A stretch of 64,000 nucleotides of DNA from Bacteroides sp. (GCF_030151085.1 NZ_JASLER010000018.1:1-64000); one strand, 5' to 3'; shown: positions 36,943 to 44,641, counted from the stretch's first letter. The notes: generated by a model from the letters alone, not told the origin. Translations and numbers: made by a program.

Positions 36943-38250
36943 ATGAATATTATGAAGAATCTACGAACCTGTTATGCAGCGATTCTGCTGTTTGCACTTC
37001 TATTTACATCGGCATCTCTATCCGCACAAACGGAGTTGCAGCAAAAGTTAAGTAAGATTTCCGCCATTACGGAAACCAAACCCTCGGAATCTACTGAATT
37101 TACCGAGAAGTATGTAACCTATTTCACTCAACCGCTGGATCACCGTCATCCCGAAAAAGGTAGTTTCAGTCAGCGGGTCATCGTTTCCCATGTGGGCTTC
37201 GACCGTCCTACAGTGCTTGTGACCGAAGGTTATGGCGCCGCATACGCTCTTAATCCAAAGTATCGTGAAGAACTTTCCAAACTGCTCAATGCTAATATGA
37301 TATTCGTTGAGTACCGCTATTTTCTCGAATCCACTCCCGAACCCAAAGACTGGCAATACCTGACAGCTGAAAGCTCTGCTGACGACCTGCATGCTGTGAC
37401 CACTGCTTTCAAAGGCATCTATCCCGGCAAATGGATTGCAACAGGTATCAGCAAAGGCGGACAAACATGCATGCTCTACCGTACTTTTTATCCGGACGAT
37501 GTAGATATCTCCGTGCCTTATGTTGCTCCTCTTTGTTATGCTGCCGAAGACGGTCGTCACGAACCTTTCCTCCGGAAAGTGTCTACCGCCGAAAACCGCA
37601 AAAAGATTGAAGACTTCCAGCTGGAAGTACTGAAACGTAAAGCCACATTACTTCCCCGCTTCGAAAAATATTGTGAAGAGAAAGGACTTAAATTCCATGC
37701 CCCTCTTGAAGAGATTTACGATTACTCGGTACTGGAATACTCCTTCGCCCTATGGCAATGGGGAACTCCCATCAGCAGCATTCCGGCAGTAACCGCATCG
37801 GATGATGAAATCTTCGCCCATCTGCTCGACATCAGTAATCCTGAATACTTTATTGCAGATAGCCCTACGGCTTCGTTCTTTGTACAGGCTGCGCGCGAAC
37901 TGGGTTATTATGGTTACGACATCCGCCCTTTCAAGAAATATCTTTCTATCAAATCGAGCAAAGATTACCTGCATCGCCTGATGCTACCCGAAGAACTGAA
38001 AGACATGCCTTTCGACAAAACCTTGGGCAAGAAGATAACGAAGTTCCTGAAAGAAAACGATCCGAAAATGATCTTCATCTACGGTCAGAACGACCCATGG
38101 ACGGCAGCTGGAGTAACTTGGTTGAAGGGAAAAGAAAATATACATGTATTCATCGAACCTAACGGAAGCCATCGTGCCCGTATCAGCACCCTACCAGAAG
38201 TTCAAAAGCAAGAAGCCATCTCACTGATAAATAAGTGGTTGCAAGAATAA
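36943..38250 (+). CDS. Exported serine peptidase, S37/S28-like tripeptidyl aminopeptidase
   Basis: Secreted alpha/beta-hydrolase peptidase, about 435 residues. ATG 36943 or 36952 both give a signal peptide ending at SLSAQ. The mature part begins with FTEKYVTYFTQPLDHRHPEKGSF, typical of PS-10 (family S37) prolyl tri/tetrapeptidyl aminopeptidases. Putative catalytic residues: Ser170 in GISKGGQT, Asp in IYGQNDPWTAAGV, His in EPNGSHRARI. EYRYFLESTPEP is a conserved substrate-region motif. It would trim short peptides from the N-terminus in the periplasm or outside the cell. Monocistronic, with its own promoter and a repeat-rich 3' end. Confidence 0.85.
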   Translation: MNIMKNLRTCYAAILLFALLFTSASLSAQTELQQKLSKISAITETKPSESTEFTEKYVTYFTQPLDHRHPEKGSFSQRVIVSHVGFDRPTVLVTEGYGAAYALNPKYREELSKLLNANMIFVEYRYFLESTPEPKDWQYLTAESSADDLHAVTTAFKGIYPGKWIATGISKGGQTCMLYRTFYPDDVDISVPYVAPLCYAAEDGRHEPFLRKVSTAENRKKIEDFQLEVLKRKATLLPRFEKYCEEKGLKFHAPLEEIYDYSVLEYSFALWQWGTPISSIPAVTASDDEIFAHLLDISNPEYFIADSPTASFFVQAARELGYYGYDIRPFKKYLSIKSSKDYLHRLMLPEELKDMPFDKTLGKKITKFLKENDPKMIFIYGQNDPWTAAGVTWLKGKENIHVFIEPNGSHRARISTLPEVQKQEAISLINKWLQE

Positions 38251-38253
38251 AAA

Positions 38254-38360
38254 AATAGATGGTCTGTTTGACTAAAACAGACCATCTATTCAATGCAAAC
38301 AGACCATGCGTTTAGGGTAAACAGACCATCTGTTTCCAACCAACGCATGGTCTGTTTTTT
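38254..38360. repeat. Five-copy ACAGACCAT inverted-repeat cluster at convergent gene ends
   Basis: Two perfect 16-bp stems share the core ACAGACCAT/ATGGTCTGT. Stem 1 is 38254-38269 with 38275-38290 (5-nt loop). Stem 2 is 38297-38312 with 38342-38357. The loop of stem 2 holds a fifth core copy that folds as AAACAGA/TCTGTTT (38319-38335). A T-run follows on the plus strand and an A-run precedes on the other side, as for a bidirectional terminator between the convergent peptidase and DUF308 genes. Confidence 0.85.
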
Positions 38361-38944
38361 TATTCTATGATTTCAGCATCTTCAATGTTATTGATTTCTT
38401 TGGAAGAAGCATCCTTTGCTCCCGGTGTTTTCGGACGAAGGCGTGTAAATTTAAACCAGTTCAGCAATTCCGAAGCTGCATAAATCAAACTACTGATACC
38501 AATAATGATGAATGCTGTAGAGCGTACTCCCGTAGGATTGAACAGCGCAATCAGTCCGGCAAGCAAAATCAGCACCGGAATGATATAAAATCCGGTGGGA
38601 ACCGAAGTCCAGCGACGTGCTGCTGAAAGTGAGGCTATTTGTTGTACCCCTCCCATCACCAGGATAAATCCCAATACAAACGTCAGCAGATCGGCAAAGA
38701 AACCGGGCATAATGATTAACCACAAGCCAAACAGCAAACTACCCACTCCCTCGATAGGAAAGCGGCGGCGCATTTCGGCACTTTGCGCAAAATATCCTAT
38801 AATACTGATGAGTGAAGGCACCAAGAAGATGACACCTATAGTAATCACAAAATAATCACCTGCTTGGTCGGGAAACATCACCAATACCAAACCGATTACG
38901 AGCGCACAAATCACTCGCAGAAATGAGTAACTTAATCCTTTCAT
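38360..38944 (-). CDS. DUF308 (HdeD-like) membrane protein
   Basis: Inner-membrane protein of 194 residues with six predicted hydrophobic segments arranged as three pairs, the DUF308/HdeD pattern: FLRVICALVIGLVLVMFPDQAGDY..., GVGSLLFGLWLIIMPGFFADL, LTFVLGFILVMGGVQQI. It ends in a charged cytosolic tail (SSKEINNIEDAEIIE). HdeD is linked to acid resistance in E. coli; a role here is not established. It is convergent with the peptidase gene. A near-consensus -7 element is at 38962-38969. Confidence 0.85.
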   Translation of the reverse strand: MKGLSYSFLRVICALVIGLVLVMFPDQAGDYFVITIGVIFLVPSLISIIGYFAQSAEMRRRFPIEGVGSLLFGLWLIIMPGFFADLLTFVLGFILVMGGVQQIASLSAARRWTSVPTGFYIIPVLILLAGLIALFNPTGVRSTAFIIIGISSLIYAASELLNWFKFTRLRPKTPGAKDASSKEINNIEDAEIIE

Positions 38945-38961
38945 GAGTCTATGATTTTTTG

Positions 38962-38969
38962 CGAAGATA
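38962..38969 (-). promoter_or_regulatory. Near-consensus -7 element for DUF308 gene
   Basis: TATCTTCG on the minus strand differs from TAnnTTTG at one base. It lies 18 bp before the ATG at 38944. Confidence 0.4.
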
Positions 38970-39009
38970 CATTATTATTTTAACAACTCCTCGCGAATGC
39001 CCTTAAAAA

Positions 39010-39117
39010 TCAATTCGTAGTGAGCCATGCATTAATATCTTCAGCTATAAAAAGCCAATACAATAATAAAAGTATCGCGATGACCACACCAATGGCTACT
39101 AATTGTTTTCTTTTCAT
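39010..39117 (-). CDS. Small single-pass membrane peptide, 35 residues
   Basis: ATG at 39117 opens a frame of 35 codons ending TGA 39010-39012. The peptide starts MKRKQLVAIGVVIAILLLLY and continues with WLFIAEDINAWLTTN. The layout is a basic N-terminus, one hydrophobic helix (about residues 6-23) and a short polar C-terminus, as in many bacterial small membrane proteins. A purine-rich AAAGGAAC lies 5-12 nt upstream of the ATG. No family recognised. It sits between the DUF308 gene (same strand, 65 bp downstream) and the trp leader (opposite strand). It is too short for routine gene callers, and homologues would be needed to prove it is real. Confidence 0.5.
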   Translation of the reverse strand: MKRKQLVAIGVVIAILLLLYWLFIAEDINAWLTTN

Positions 39118-39140
39118 TGTTCGTTCCTTTCTTTATAAGT

Positions 39141-39176
39141 ATATTGTTCACTTTATTTCTTTTTATAGAACAATAT
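39141..39176. promoter_or_regulatory. 9-bp perfect inverted repeat between small membrane peptide and trp promoter
   Basis: ATATTGTTC (39141-39149) and GAACAATAT (39168-39176) are perfect complements separated by 18 nt. The element lies upstream of both divergent units, about 40 bp from the trp -33 element. It is a candidate operator or a hairpin. Confidence 0.35.
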
Positions 39177-39217
39177 TTTAAGAAAAATGTTCTAACAAGA
39201 AAAAAAAGTAAGTTTTA

Positions 39218-39249
39218 TTTTGGTGTTTCAGACAAAGTGCTTATATTTG
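39218..39249 (+). promoter_or_regulatory. Promoter of the trp operon
   Basis: A full Bacteroides-type promoter: -33 TTTG (39218-39221) and -7 TATATTTG (39242-39249) with 20 bp between them, the best-spaced pair in the window. Transcription would start near 39255, about 20 nt before the leader peptide and 235 nt before trpB. Confidence 0.75.
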
Positions 39250-39273
39250 TCCCCGTTAAAACAAAAAAAGACA

Positions 39274-39336
39274 ATGAAAACAATGTTCGTAAATACATAT
39301 TGGTGGTGGCACTCTTTACAACTCCGACAGTCGTAA
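39274..39336 (+). CDS. trpL: trp operon leader peptide with three consecutive Trp codons
   Basis: A 20-residue leader peptide beginning MKTMFVNTY, then Trp-Trp-Trp (TGG TGG TGG at 39301-39309), then HSLQLRQS and a TAA stop. Trp is rare, so three in a row in a short ORF between the trp promoter and a terminator is the hallmark of ribosome-mediated attenuation. The terminator hairpin begins 47 nt after the stop. CGACAG (39325-39330), near the end of this ORF, is complementary to CTGTCG in the terminator's 5' arm, so the position of the stalled ribosome could decide whether the terminator forms. No strong Shine-Dalgarno is present. Confidence 0.85.
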   Translation: MKTMFVNTYWWWHSLQLRQS

Positions 39337-39382
39337 GGGAGCAGCGCTCGTATGTATATATGTAATATATAAATAGAAAAAG

Positions 39383-39417
39383 AAAGAGCCCTGTCGCAAC
39401 CTGCGACAGGGCTCTTT
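39383..39417 (+). terminator. trp attenuator terminator
   Basis: Perfect 16-bp GC-rich stem (39383-39398 with 39402-39417; core GAGCCCTGTCGCA) with a 3-nt loop, followed by T-rich sequence to 39424. It lies between the Trp-rich leader ORF and trpB, so it would stop transcription when Trp-tRNA is plentiful. The competing pairing of CTGTCG (39391-39396) with leader CGACAG (39325-39330) is predicted by eye only. Confidence 0.9.
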
Positions 39418-39453
39418 TCTTTTTATCGGCGCATCAAAGCGAATACTAACTTC

Positions 39454-39488
39454 AATCGTAAATCGTAAATAATTAAATCGTAAATAAA
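39454..39488 (+). repeat. Heptameric repeat before trpB
   Basis: AATCGTA, AATCGTA, AATAATT, then after a 1-nt slip AATCGTA, AATAAA and the trpB ATG (39489). Same 7-nt rhythm as the other operon junctions, with a different unit. Confidence 0.7.
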
Positions 39489-40664
39489 ATGAGTTACTTA
39501 GTTGACAAAGAAGGTTATTACGGAGAATTCGGTGGGGCTTACGTTCCCGAAATCCTCCACAAGTGTGTAGAAGAATTGCAGAACATCTACCTCGACGTAC
39601 TGCAAAGTGAAGACTTTAAGCGTGAGTTCGACCAGTTGTTGCGCGACTACGTTGGCCGCCCCTCCCCACTCTATCTGGCACATCGCCTCTCCGAGCATTA
39701 CGGTTGCAAAATCTATCTGAAACGCGAGGACTTGAACCACACAGGTGCCCATAAAATCAACAACACCATCGGACAAATCCTCTTGGCTCGTCGCATGGGC
39801 AAACGTCGCATCATCGCCGAAACCGGAGCCGGACAACACGGTGTTGCCACCGCTACTGTTTGTGCACTGATGAACATGGAATGCATTGTCTATATGGGCA
39901 AGACCGATGTGGAGCGTCAGCACATCAACGTAGAGAAAATGAAAATGCTCGGTGCAACGGTAGTTCCCGTCACCAGTGGTAACATGACCTTGAAGGATGC
40001 CACCAACGAAGCTATCCGTGACTGGTGTTGTCATCCGGCGGATACTTATTATATAATAGGTTCTACCGTTGGTCCACATCCCTATCCCGATATGGTGGCA
40101 CGTCTGCAATCGGTCATCAGCGAAGAAATCAAAAAGCAACTGCTGGAACACGAAGGACGTGATTGTCCCGATTACCTCATTGCCTGCGTAGGCGGAGGAA
40201 GTAACGCTGCCGGAACTATCTACCATTATATCGACGACGCCCGCGTACAAATCGTCCTCGCCGAAGCCGGAGGTAAAGGTGTGGAAACAGGCATGACCGC
40301 CGCTACTATCGCTCTTGGCAAACTAGGCATTATCCATGGCTCACGCACTTACGTCATTCAAGATGAAGACGGGCAGATTGAGGAACCTTATTCCATCTCA
40401 GCCGGATTGGATTATCCGGGCATCGGCCCCATGCATGCCAATCTTGCCGCACAGAAACGTGCACTTGTTCTTTCGGTTAATGACGATGAAGCCATCCGTG
40501 CTGCTTACGAACTGACCAGACTCGAAGGTATCATCCCCGCCCTTGAAAGTGCCCATGCCTTGGGAGCTTTGGAAAAGATGACGTTTAAACCGAGCGATGT
40601 GGTCGTATTGACCGTGTCTGGCAGAGGAGACAAAGACATCGAAACCTATCTAAGTTATAACTAA
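39489..40664 (+). CDS. trpB: Tryptophan synthase beta chain
   Basis: Joins indole and serine to tryptophan with PLP. It has 391 residues, starting GYYGEFGGAYVPEILH. The PLP lysine is in EDLNHTGAHKINNTIGQ, and the phosphate-binding loop is VGGGSNAAGTIY. It ends YLSYN with the stop in an AGTTATAACTAA tract. It is the first structural gene of the operon, separated from trpA at the far end, as is common in Bacteroides. Confidence 0.97.
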   Translation: MSYLVDKEGYYGEFGGAYVPEILHKCVEELQNIYLDVLQSEDFKREFDQLLRDYVGRPSPLYLAHRLSEHYGCKIYLKREDLNHTGAHKINNTIGQILLARRMGKRRIIAETGAGQHGVATATVCALMNMECIVYMGKTDVERQHINVEKMKMLGATVVPVTSGNMTLKDATNEAIRDWCCHPADTYYIIGSTVGPHPYPDMVARLQSVISEEIKKQLLEHEGRDCPDYLIACVGGGSNAAGTIYHYIDDARVQIVLAEAGGKGVETGMTAATIALGKLGIIHGSRTYVIQDEDGQIEEPYSISAGLDYPGIGPMHANLAAQKRALVLSVNDDEAIRAAYELTRLEGIIPALESAHALGALEKMTFKPSDVVVLTVSGRGDKDIETYLSYN

Positions 40665-40679
40665 AAAAGTTTCTTCATC

Positions 40680-42080
40680 ATGAATACATTCAACTTTACC
40701 ACCGTCAGCCGTACCGTACTCGGCGACCTGCACACTCCGGTAAGTACCTACCTGAAAGTACGCGATATCTTCCCTCAAAGCGCTCTTATGGAGAGCTCCG
40801 ACTATCATGGCAGTGAAAACAACCGCTCCTTTATCGGCCTTTGTCCCGTAGCAAGTGTCAGCATAGACCATGGCACAGCTGTTTTCCGACTCCCCGATGG
40901 CACACGCGAAGAACGCAACGTGAACGAAGAATATCGTGTGGAAAATGCTCTGAAAGATTTTCTTAACTGCTTCAAGGTAGAGGGCGAATACAGTGAATAT
41001 TGCGGGCTTTACGGTTATACTTCCTTCAACGCCGTACGCTATTTCGAGAACATTCCTATTAAAGACAGCCGGGAAGCTACTAATGATGCACCCGATATGC
41101 TATACATATTATATAAGTATCTCATAGTCTTTAACGACTTCAAGAACGAGATGCTTCTGCTCGAAATGCTTGCCGATGGCGAAACCAGCGAACTGGACAA
41201 AGTGCAGAAGGCCATCCACAACCGCAACTACACCGCCTACGACTTCCGTGCCGTTGGCGAAACCACTTCTCCGCTTACCGATGAGCAGCACAAGGCGAAT
41301 ATCCGCCAAGGTATCAACCACTGCCTGCGTGGCGATGTGTTCCAAATCGTCCTCTCCCGCCGCTTCGAACAACGCTTCGTGGGCGATGACTTCAAACTGT
41401 ATCGTGCCCTGCGCAGTATCAATCCTTCGCCCTATCTGTTCTATTTCGACTTTGGCGGTTTTCGCATCTTCGGCTCTTCGCCTGAGACACATTGTCGCAT
41501 CGAAGGCCGTCACGCCTACATCGATCCCATTGCCGGAACCACTAAACGCACAGGCGATGCCAAGCAAGATGCCATCAATGCCCAATACCTGCACGATGAT
41601 CCCAAGGAGAATGCCGAACACGTGATGCTGGTAGACCTTGCCCGCAATGACCTCAGTCGTAACTGCCACGATGTAAAAGTAGATTTTTACAAGGATATGC
41701 AGTATTACAGTCATGTCATTCATCTTGTCAGTCGTGTAAGCGGTACGCTCAACGAAGATGCCGATCCGATAAAGTCGTTCATCGACACCTTCCCTGCCGG
41801 CACACTGAGTGGTGCACCCAAGGTACGCGCCATGCAGATCATCAGCGAATTGGAACCGCATAACCGTGGCGCTTACGGCGGCTGCATCGGCTTCATCGGA
41901 CTGAACGGCTCACTGAACCAAGCTATCACTATCCGCACTTTCGTCAGTCGTAACGGAGTACTTTGGTTCCAGGCAGGCGGCGGCATCGTAGCCAAAAGTA
42001 ATGAAGAATATGAATTGCAGGAAGTGAACAACAAACTTGGTGCACTGAAAAAAGCAATCGTCATGGCAGAAAAAATGTAA
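40680..42080 (+). CDS. trpE: Anthranilate synthase component I
   Basis: Chorismate-binding subunit, 466 residues. The N-terminal domain carries SALMESSDYHGSENNRSFIG, which corresponds to the Trp feedback site (LLES-type motif). The catalytic core has PSPYLFYFDFGGFRIFGSSPE, PIAGTTKRTGDAKQD, VDLARNDLSRNC and TFPAGTLSGAPKVRAMQI. It works with TrpG just downstream. It sits 15 bp after trpB. Confidence 0.96.
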   Translation: MNTFNFTTVSRTVLGDLHTPVSTYLKVRDIFPQSALMESSDYHGSENNRSFIGLCPVASVSIDHGTAVFRLPDGTREERNVNEEYRVENALKDFLNCFKVEGEYSEYCGLYGYTSFNAVRYFENIPIKDSREATNDAPDMLYILYKYLIVFNDFKNEMLLLEMLADGETSELDKVQKAIHNRNYTAYDFRAVGETTSPLTDEQHKANIRQGINHCLRGDVFQIVLSRRFEQRFVGDDFKLYRALRSINPSPYLFYFDFGGFRIFGSSPETHCRIEGRHAYIDPIAGTTKRTGDAKQDAINAQYLHDDPKENAEHVMLVDLARNDLSRNCHDVKVDFYKDMQYYSHVIHLVSRVSGTLNEDADPIKSFIDTFPAGTLSGAPKVRAMQIISELEPHNRGAYGGCIGFIGLNGSLNQAITIRTFVSRNGVLWFQAGGGIVAKSNEEYELQEVNNKLGALKKAIVMAEKM

Positions 42081-42084
42081 AAAT

Positions 42085-42115
42085 AGTTATGAGTTATAAC
42101 TAAAAATAATTAGAA
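42085..42115 (+). repeat. Heptad-like spacer between trpE and trpG
   Basis: AGTTATG, AGTTATA, ACTAAAA, ATAATTA, GAA then the trpG ATG. The 7-nt phase is visible but more degenerate than elsewhere. The AGTTATAACTAA part also follows trpB. Confidence 0.45.
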
Positions 42116-42727
42116 ATGAAAACAGTAATCATAGATAACTACGACTCTTTCACCTACAACCTTTCTCATCTGGTGAAAGAACTCGGTGCAGAAGTAGAGG
42201 TATTGCGCAACGACCAATTCGAACTTGAAGATTTGGAGCAATACGATAAAATCATTCTCTCACCCGGTCCCGGTATTCCCGAAGAAGCGGGCTTGCTACT
42301 GGATGTCATTCGCGCTTATGCCGGAAAGAAGCCTATACTCGGTGTTTGTCTCGGCGAACAAGCTATCGGACAAGTATTCGGTGGAAAACTGACCAATCTG
42401 AGTGAGGTCTTCCACGGAGTACAAACAGAGGTCTATCTGAATGATGAATTAAGAATGAAGAATGAAGAATGTTCTGTAAAACCAACGCTGGAAGAAGATT
42501 ATATCTTTGAAGGATTATCCACAAAGTTTCCTGTGGGGCGTTATCACTCCTGGGTAGTCGATACGGAAGGATTCCCGGAAATTCTAGCTATCACTGCTAT
42601 CAGCCCTGAAGGGCAAGTCATGGCATTGAAACACCGGGAATACGATATCCACGGCATTCAGTTCCATCCCGAATCGGTACTGACTCCTGACGGAAAAGTG
42701 ATTGTTAGAAACTGGCTTTTCAAATGA
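42116..42727 (+). CDS. trpG: Anthranilate synthase component II (glutaminase), with repeat-derived insertion
   Basis: Class I glutamine amidotransferase that feeds ammonia to TrpE. It has 203 residues, slightly longer than usual (~190). The catalytic triad is Cys78 (GVCLGEQAI), His184 and Glu186 (IQFHPES). An unusual charged stretch, NDELRMKNEECSVK (about residues 109-122), is encoded by a run of GAATGAA-type heptamers (42446-42473). It lies between the strand HGVQTEVYL and the GLSTKFPVGRYHSWV loop, probably on the surface. The frame is kept, so activity is likely intact. Confidence 0.95.
   Translation: MKTVIIDNYDSFTYNLSHLVKELGAEVEVLRNDQFELEDLEQYDKIILSPGPGIPEEAGLLLDVIRAYAGKKPILGVCLGEQAIGQVFGGKLTNLSEVFHGVQTEVYLNDELRMKNEECSVKPTLEEDYIFEGLSTKFPVGRYHSWVVDTEGFPEILAITAISPEGQVMALKHREYDIHGIQFHPESVLTPDGKVIVRNWLFK
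42446..42473 (+). repeat. Heptameric repeat inside trpG coding sequence
   Basis: GAATTAA, GAATGAA, GAATGAA, GAATGTT in exact 7-nt phase. The copy number (28 nt) and flanks leave the reading frame open. It resembles the junction repeats but sits within an ORF. Confidence 0.7.
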
Positions 42728-42737
42728 CAGCCATTTT

Positions 42738-42763
42738 AATTTATAATCGATAATATATAATTT
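42738..42763 (+). repeat. Heptameric repeat between trpG and trpD
   Basis: AATTTAT, AATCGAT, AATATAT, AATTTAT in exact 7-nt phase; the fourth unit runs into the trpD ATG (42764). Confidence 0.75.
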
Positions 42764-43762
42764 ATGAAACAGATACTATCCCGCCTCTTCAACCACGAGG
42801 AGCTCACTTCGGAGGAAACCAAACAGATCCTCCTCAATATAACCAAAGAAATGTATCCGGAAGCACAAATAGCTGCCCTGCTCACTGCCTTCCAGATGCG
42901 TGGTATCACCGTTGACGAACTTGTCGGTTTTCGTGAAGCGCTCATGGAAACCCGTATCCCTATTGATTTCTCCCCTTACCGCCCCATCGACATCGTAGGT
43001 ACGGGTGGTGATGGCAAGAACACTTTCAATATCTCTACCTGCGCTTGCTTCGTTGTAGCCGGAGCCGGTTACAAAGTTGCCAAGCATGGTAATTACGGTG
43101 CTACCTCCGTCAGTGGAGCCAGTAACGTCATCGAGCAACATGGAGTTCGCTTCACCAATAATCCCGATGTCTTGAAACGCAGTATGGAAGAGTGCAACAT
43201 TGCTTACTTGCATGCACAGTTGTTCAATCCTGCCATGAAGTTCGTCGGTCCGGTTCGCAAGGCACTGGGAGTACGTACATTGTTCAATCTACTAGGTCCC
43301 TTGGTCAATCCTTGCAAACCAACTTACCAATTGCTCGGCGTTGCAGACCTCTCACAGATGCGTCTTTACACCAACGTGTTCTACAAACTCGGCATCGATT
43401 TCGCTGTAGTAAACAGCCTCGACAGTTACGACGAAATCTCCTTAACTGACGAGTTCAAAGTGATGACTCGCAACTACGAACGTATCTACCGCCCGCAAGC
43501 CCTTGGCTTCAAGGACGCACACCCCGAAGAACTTTTTGGTGGTGCCTGCCAAGAAGATGCAGCACGCATTTTCGACAATATCCTCCGCGGCCAGGCCACC
43601 CCTGCACAGATGCAATGTGTCATTGTCAACGCTGCCTTTGCTATCCAAATCATGGAACCGCAAAAAGAGATTGAAGAGTGCATCGCCATTGCCCGCGAAT
43701 CACTTGATAGCGGACGAGCACTGAATACATTGAAAAAATTTATAAACTTAAATGAAAAATGA
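42764..43762 (+). CDS. trpD: Anthranilate phosphoribosyltransferase
   Basis: Transfers phosphoribose from PRPP to anthranilate. It has 332 residues. The PRPP loop is IVGTGGDGKNTFNIST. KHGNYGATSVSGASNVIEQHGV and GVRTLFNLLGPLVNPCKPTYQLLGV are family signatures. Not fused to trpG, unlike in enterobacteria. The stop overlaps an upstream alternative start of trpC. Confidence 0.97.
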   Translation: MKQILSRLFNHEELTSEETKQILLNITKEMYPEAQIAALLTAFQMRGITVDELVGFREALMETRIPIDFSPYRPIDIVGTGGDGKNTFNISTCACFVVAGAGYKVAKHGNYGATSVSGASNVIEQHGVRFTNNPDVLKRSMEECNIAYLHAQLFNPAMKFVGPVRKALGVRTLFNLLGPLVNPCKPTYQLLGVADLSQMRLYTNVFYKLGIDFAVVNSLDSYDEISLTDEFKVMTRNYERIYRPQALGFKDAHPEELFGGACQEDAARIFDNILRGQATPAQMQCVIVNAAFAIQIMEPQKEIEECIAIARESLDSGRALNTLKKFINLNEK

Positions 43763-43775
43763 AAAGGATCAACTT

Positions 43776-44630
43776 ATGAAAGATATTTTATCCGAAATCA
43801 TTGCTCACAAGCAAATAGAGATAGAATTGCAGAAGCAAACCATCTCTCTCGAACATCTGGAAGAGCAGGCTGAGAGCATGCTACAAGCTGGCACTACAGC
43901 CGACGGTTCACACTGCTGCCGTAGTATGAAGTATTCACTCGCATGCTCTGCTACAGGCATTATCTCCGAGTTCAAACGCCGTTCCCCTTCCAAAGGATGG
44001 ATAAACGAAACTGCCCAAGCAGAGATTATTCCCGCTGCATACGAAGCTGCCGGCGCTGCCGCCCTCTCCATCCTGACCGATGAGAAATTCTTCGGCGGTT
44101 CACTCCGTGATATTCGCACTGCACGCCCACTCGTCAACATTCCTATCCTGCGTAAAGACTTTATCATCGACGAATACCAGCTTCTTCAGGCACGTATCGT
44201 CGGCGCTGATGCTGTGCTACTCATTGCAGCCTGCCTCACACCGGAACAATGCAGCACCCTCACCGCAAAAGCCCATGTCCTCGGACTGGAAGTATTGCTC
44301 GAGATCCACAGCCCGTCCGAACTTGCATACGTTACTAATGAAGTCGACATGGTAGGCGTGAACAACCGCAATCTCGGCTCTTTCGTCACCGATATAGAAA
44401 ATTCCTTCCGCTTGGCAGAACAACTTTGCAAAGTCACCGACGGATCGAAATCCCCGTTGCTTGTCTCCGAAAGTGGCATCTCGGATCCCGAAACCATCCG
44501 CCGCCTGCGTACTGCCGGCTACCGTGGTTTCCTCATCGGAGAAACTTTCATGAAGACCGCCTCTCCCGGCAAAACCCTTCAAAACATGATAACAACGATT
44601 AATGATAAATCACTAATCACTAACCACTAA
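43776..44630 (+). CDS. trpC: Indole-3-glycerol phosphate synthase
   Basis: Cyclises CdRP to indole-3-glycerol phosphate, a TIM barrel of 284 residues from ATG 43776 (MKDILSEIIAHKQIE). An in-frame ATG at 43752 overlaps the trpD stop and adds only MKNEKDQL. AAAAGGA 10-16 nt upstream of 43776 supports the later start. Motifs: ISEFKRRSPSKGWI, LSILTDEKFFGGS, RKDFIIDEYQL, EVLLEIHS, VGVNNRNL, SESGIS. The last residues (DKSLITNH) and the stop derive from a heptameric repeat. Not fused to trpF. Confidence 0.96.
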   Translation: MKDILSEIIAHKQIEIELQKQTISLEHLEEQAESMLQAGTTADGSHCCRSMKYSLACSATGIISEFKRRSPSKGWINETAQAEIIPAAYEAAGAAALSILTDEKFFGGSLRDIRTARPLVNIPILRKDFIIDEYQLLQARIVGADAVLLIAACLTPEQCSTLTAKAHVLGLEVLLEIHSPSELAYVTNEVDMVGVNNRNLGSFVTDIENSFRLAEQLCKVTDGSKSPLLVSESGISDPETIRRLRTAGYRGFLIGETFMKTASPGKTLQNMITTINDKSLITNH

Positions 44631-44635
44631 TCACT
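44608..44635 (+). repeat. Heptameric repeat at the trpC/trpF junction
   Basis: AATCACT, AATCACT, AACCACT, AATCACT in exact phase. It encodes the last trpC residues and its stop (TAA 44628-44630), and ends 6 nt before the trpF ATG. Confidence 0.85.
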
Positions 44636-44641
44636 ATTTAC

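Noticed and set aside
38254..38360. Repeat cluster considered as a CRISPR array
   Set aside because: Copies alternate in orientation, the spacing is uneven, the core is only 9 nt, and no cas genes are near.
39117..39365. 82-codon plus-strand frame covering the trp promoter and leader
   Set aside because: It runs through the -33 and -7 elements and overlaps the Trp-rich leader in another frame. It begins inside AT-rich sequence with no support, and the leader ORF at 39274-39336 explains the region.
39498..40250. 250-codon open frame opposite trpB
   Set aside because: trpB is complete with its PLP lysine on the plus strand; the antisense frame shows no protein family.
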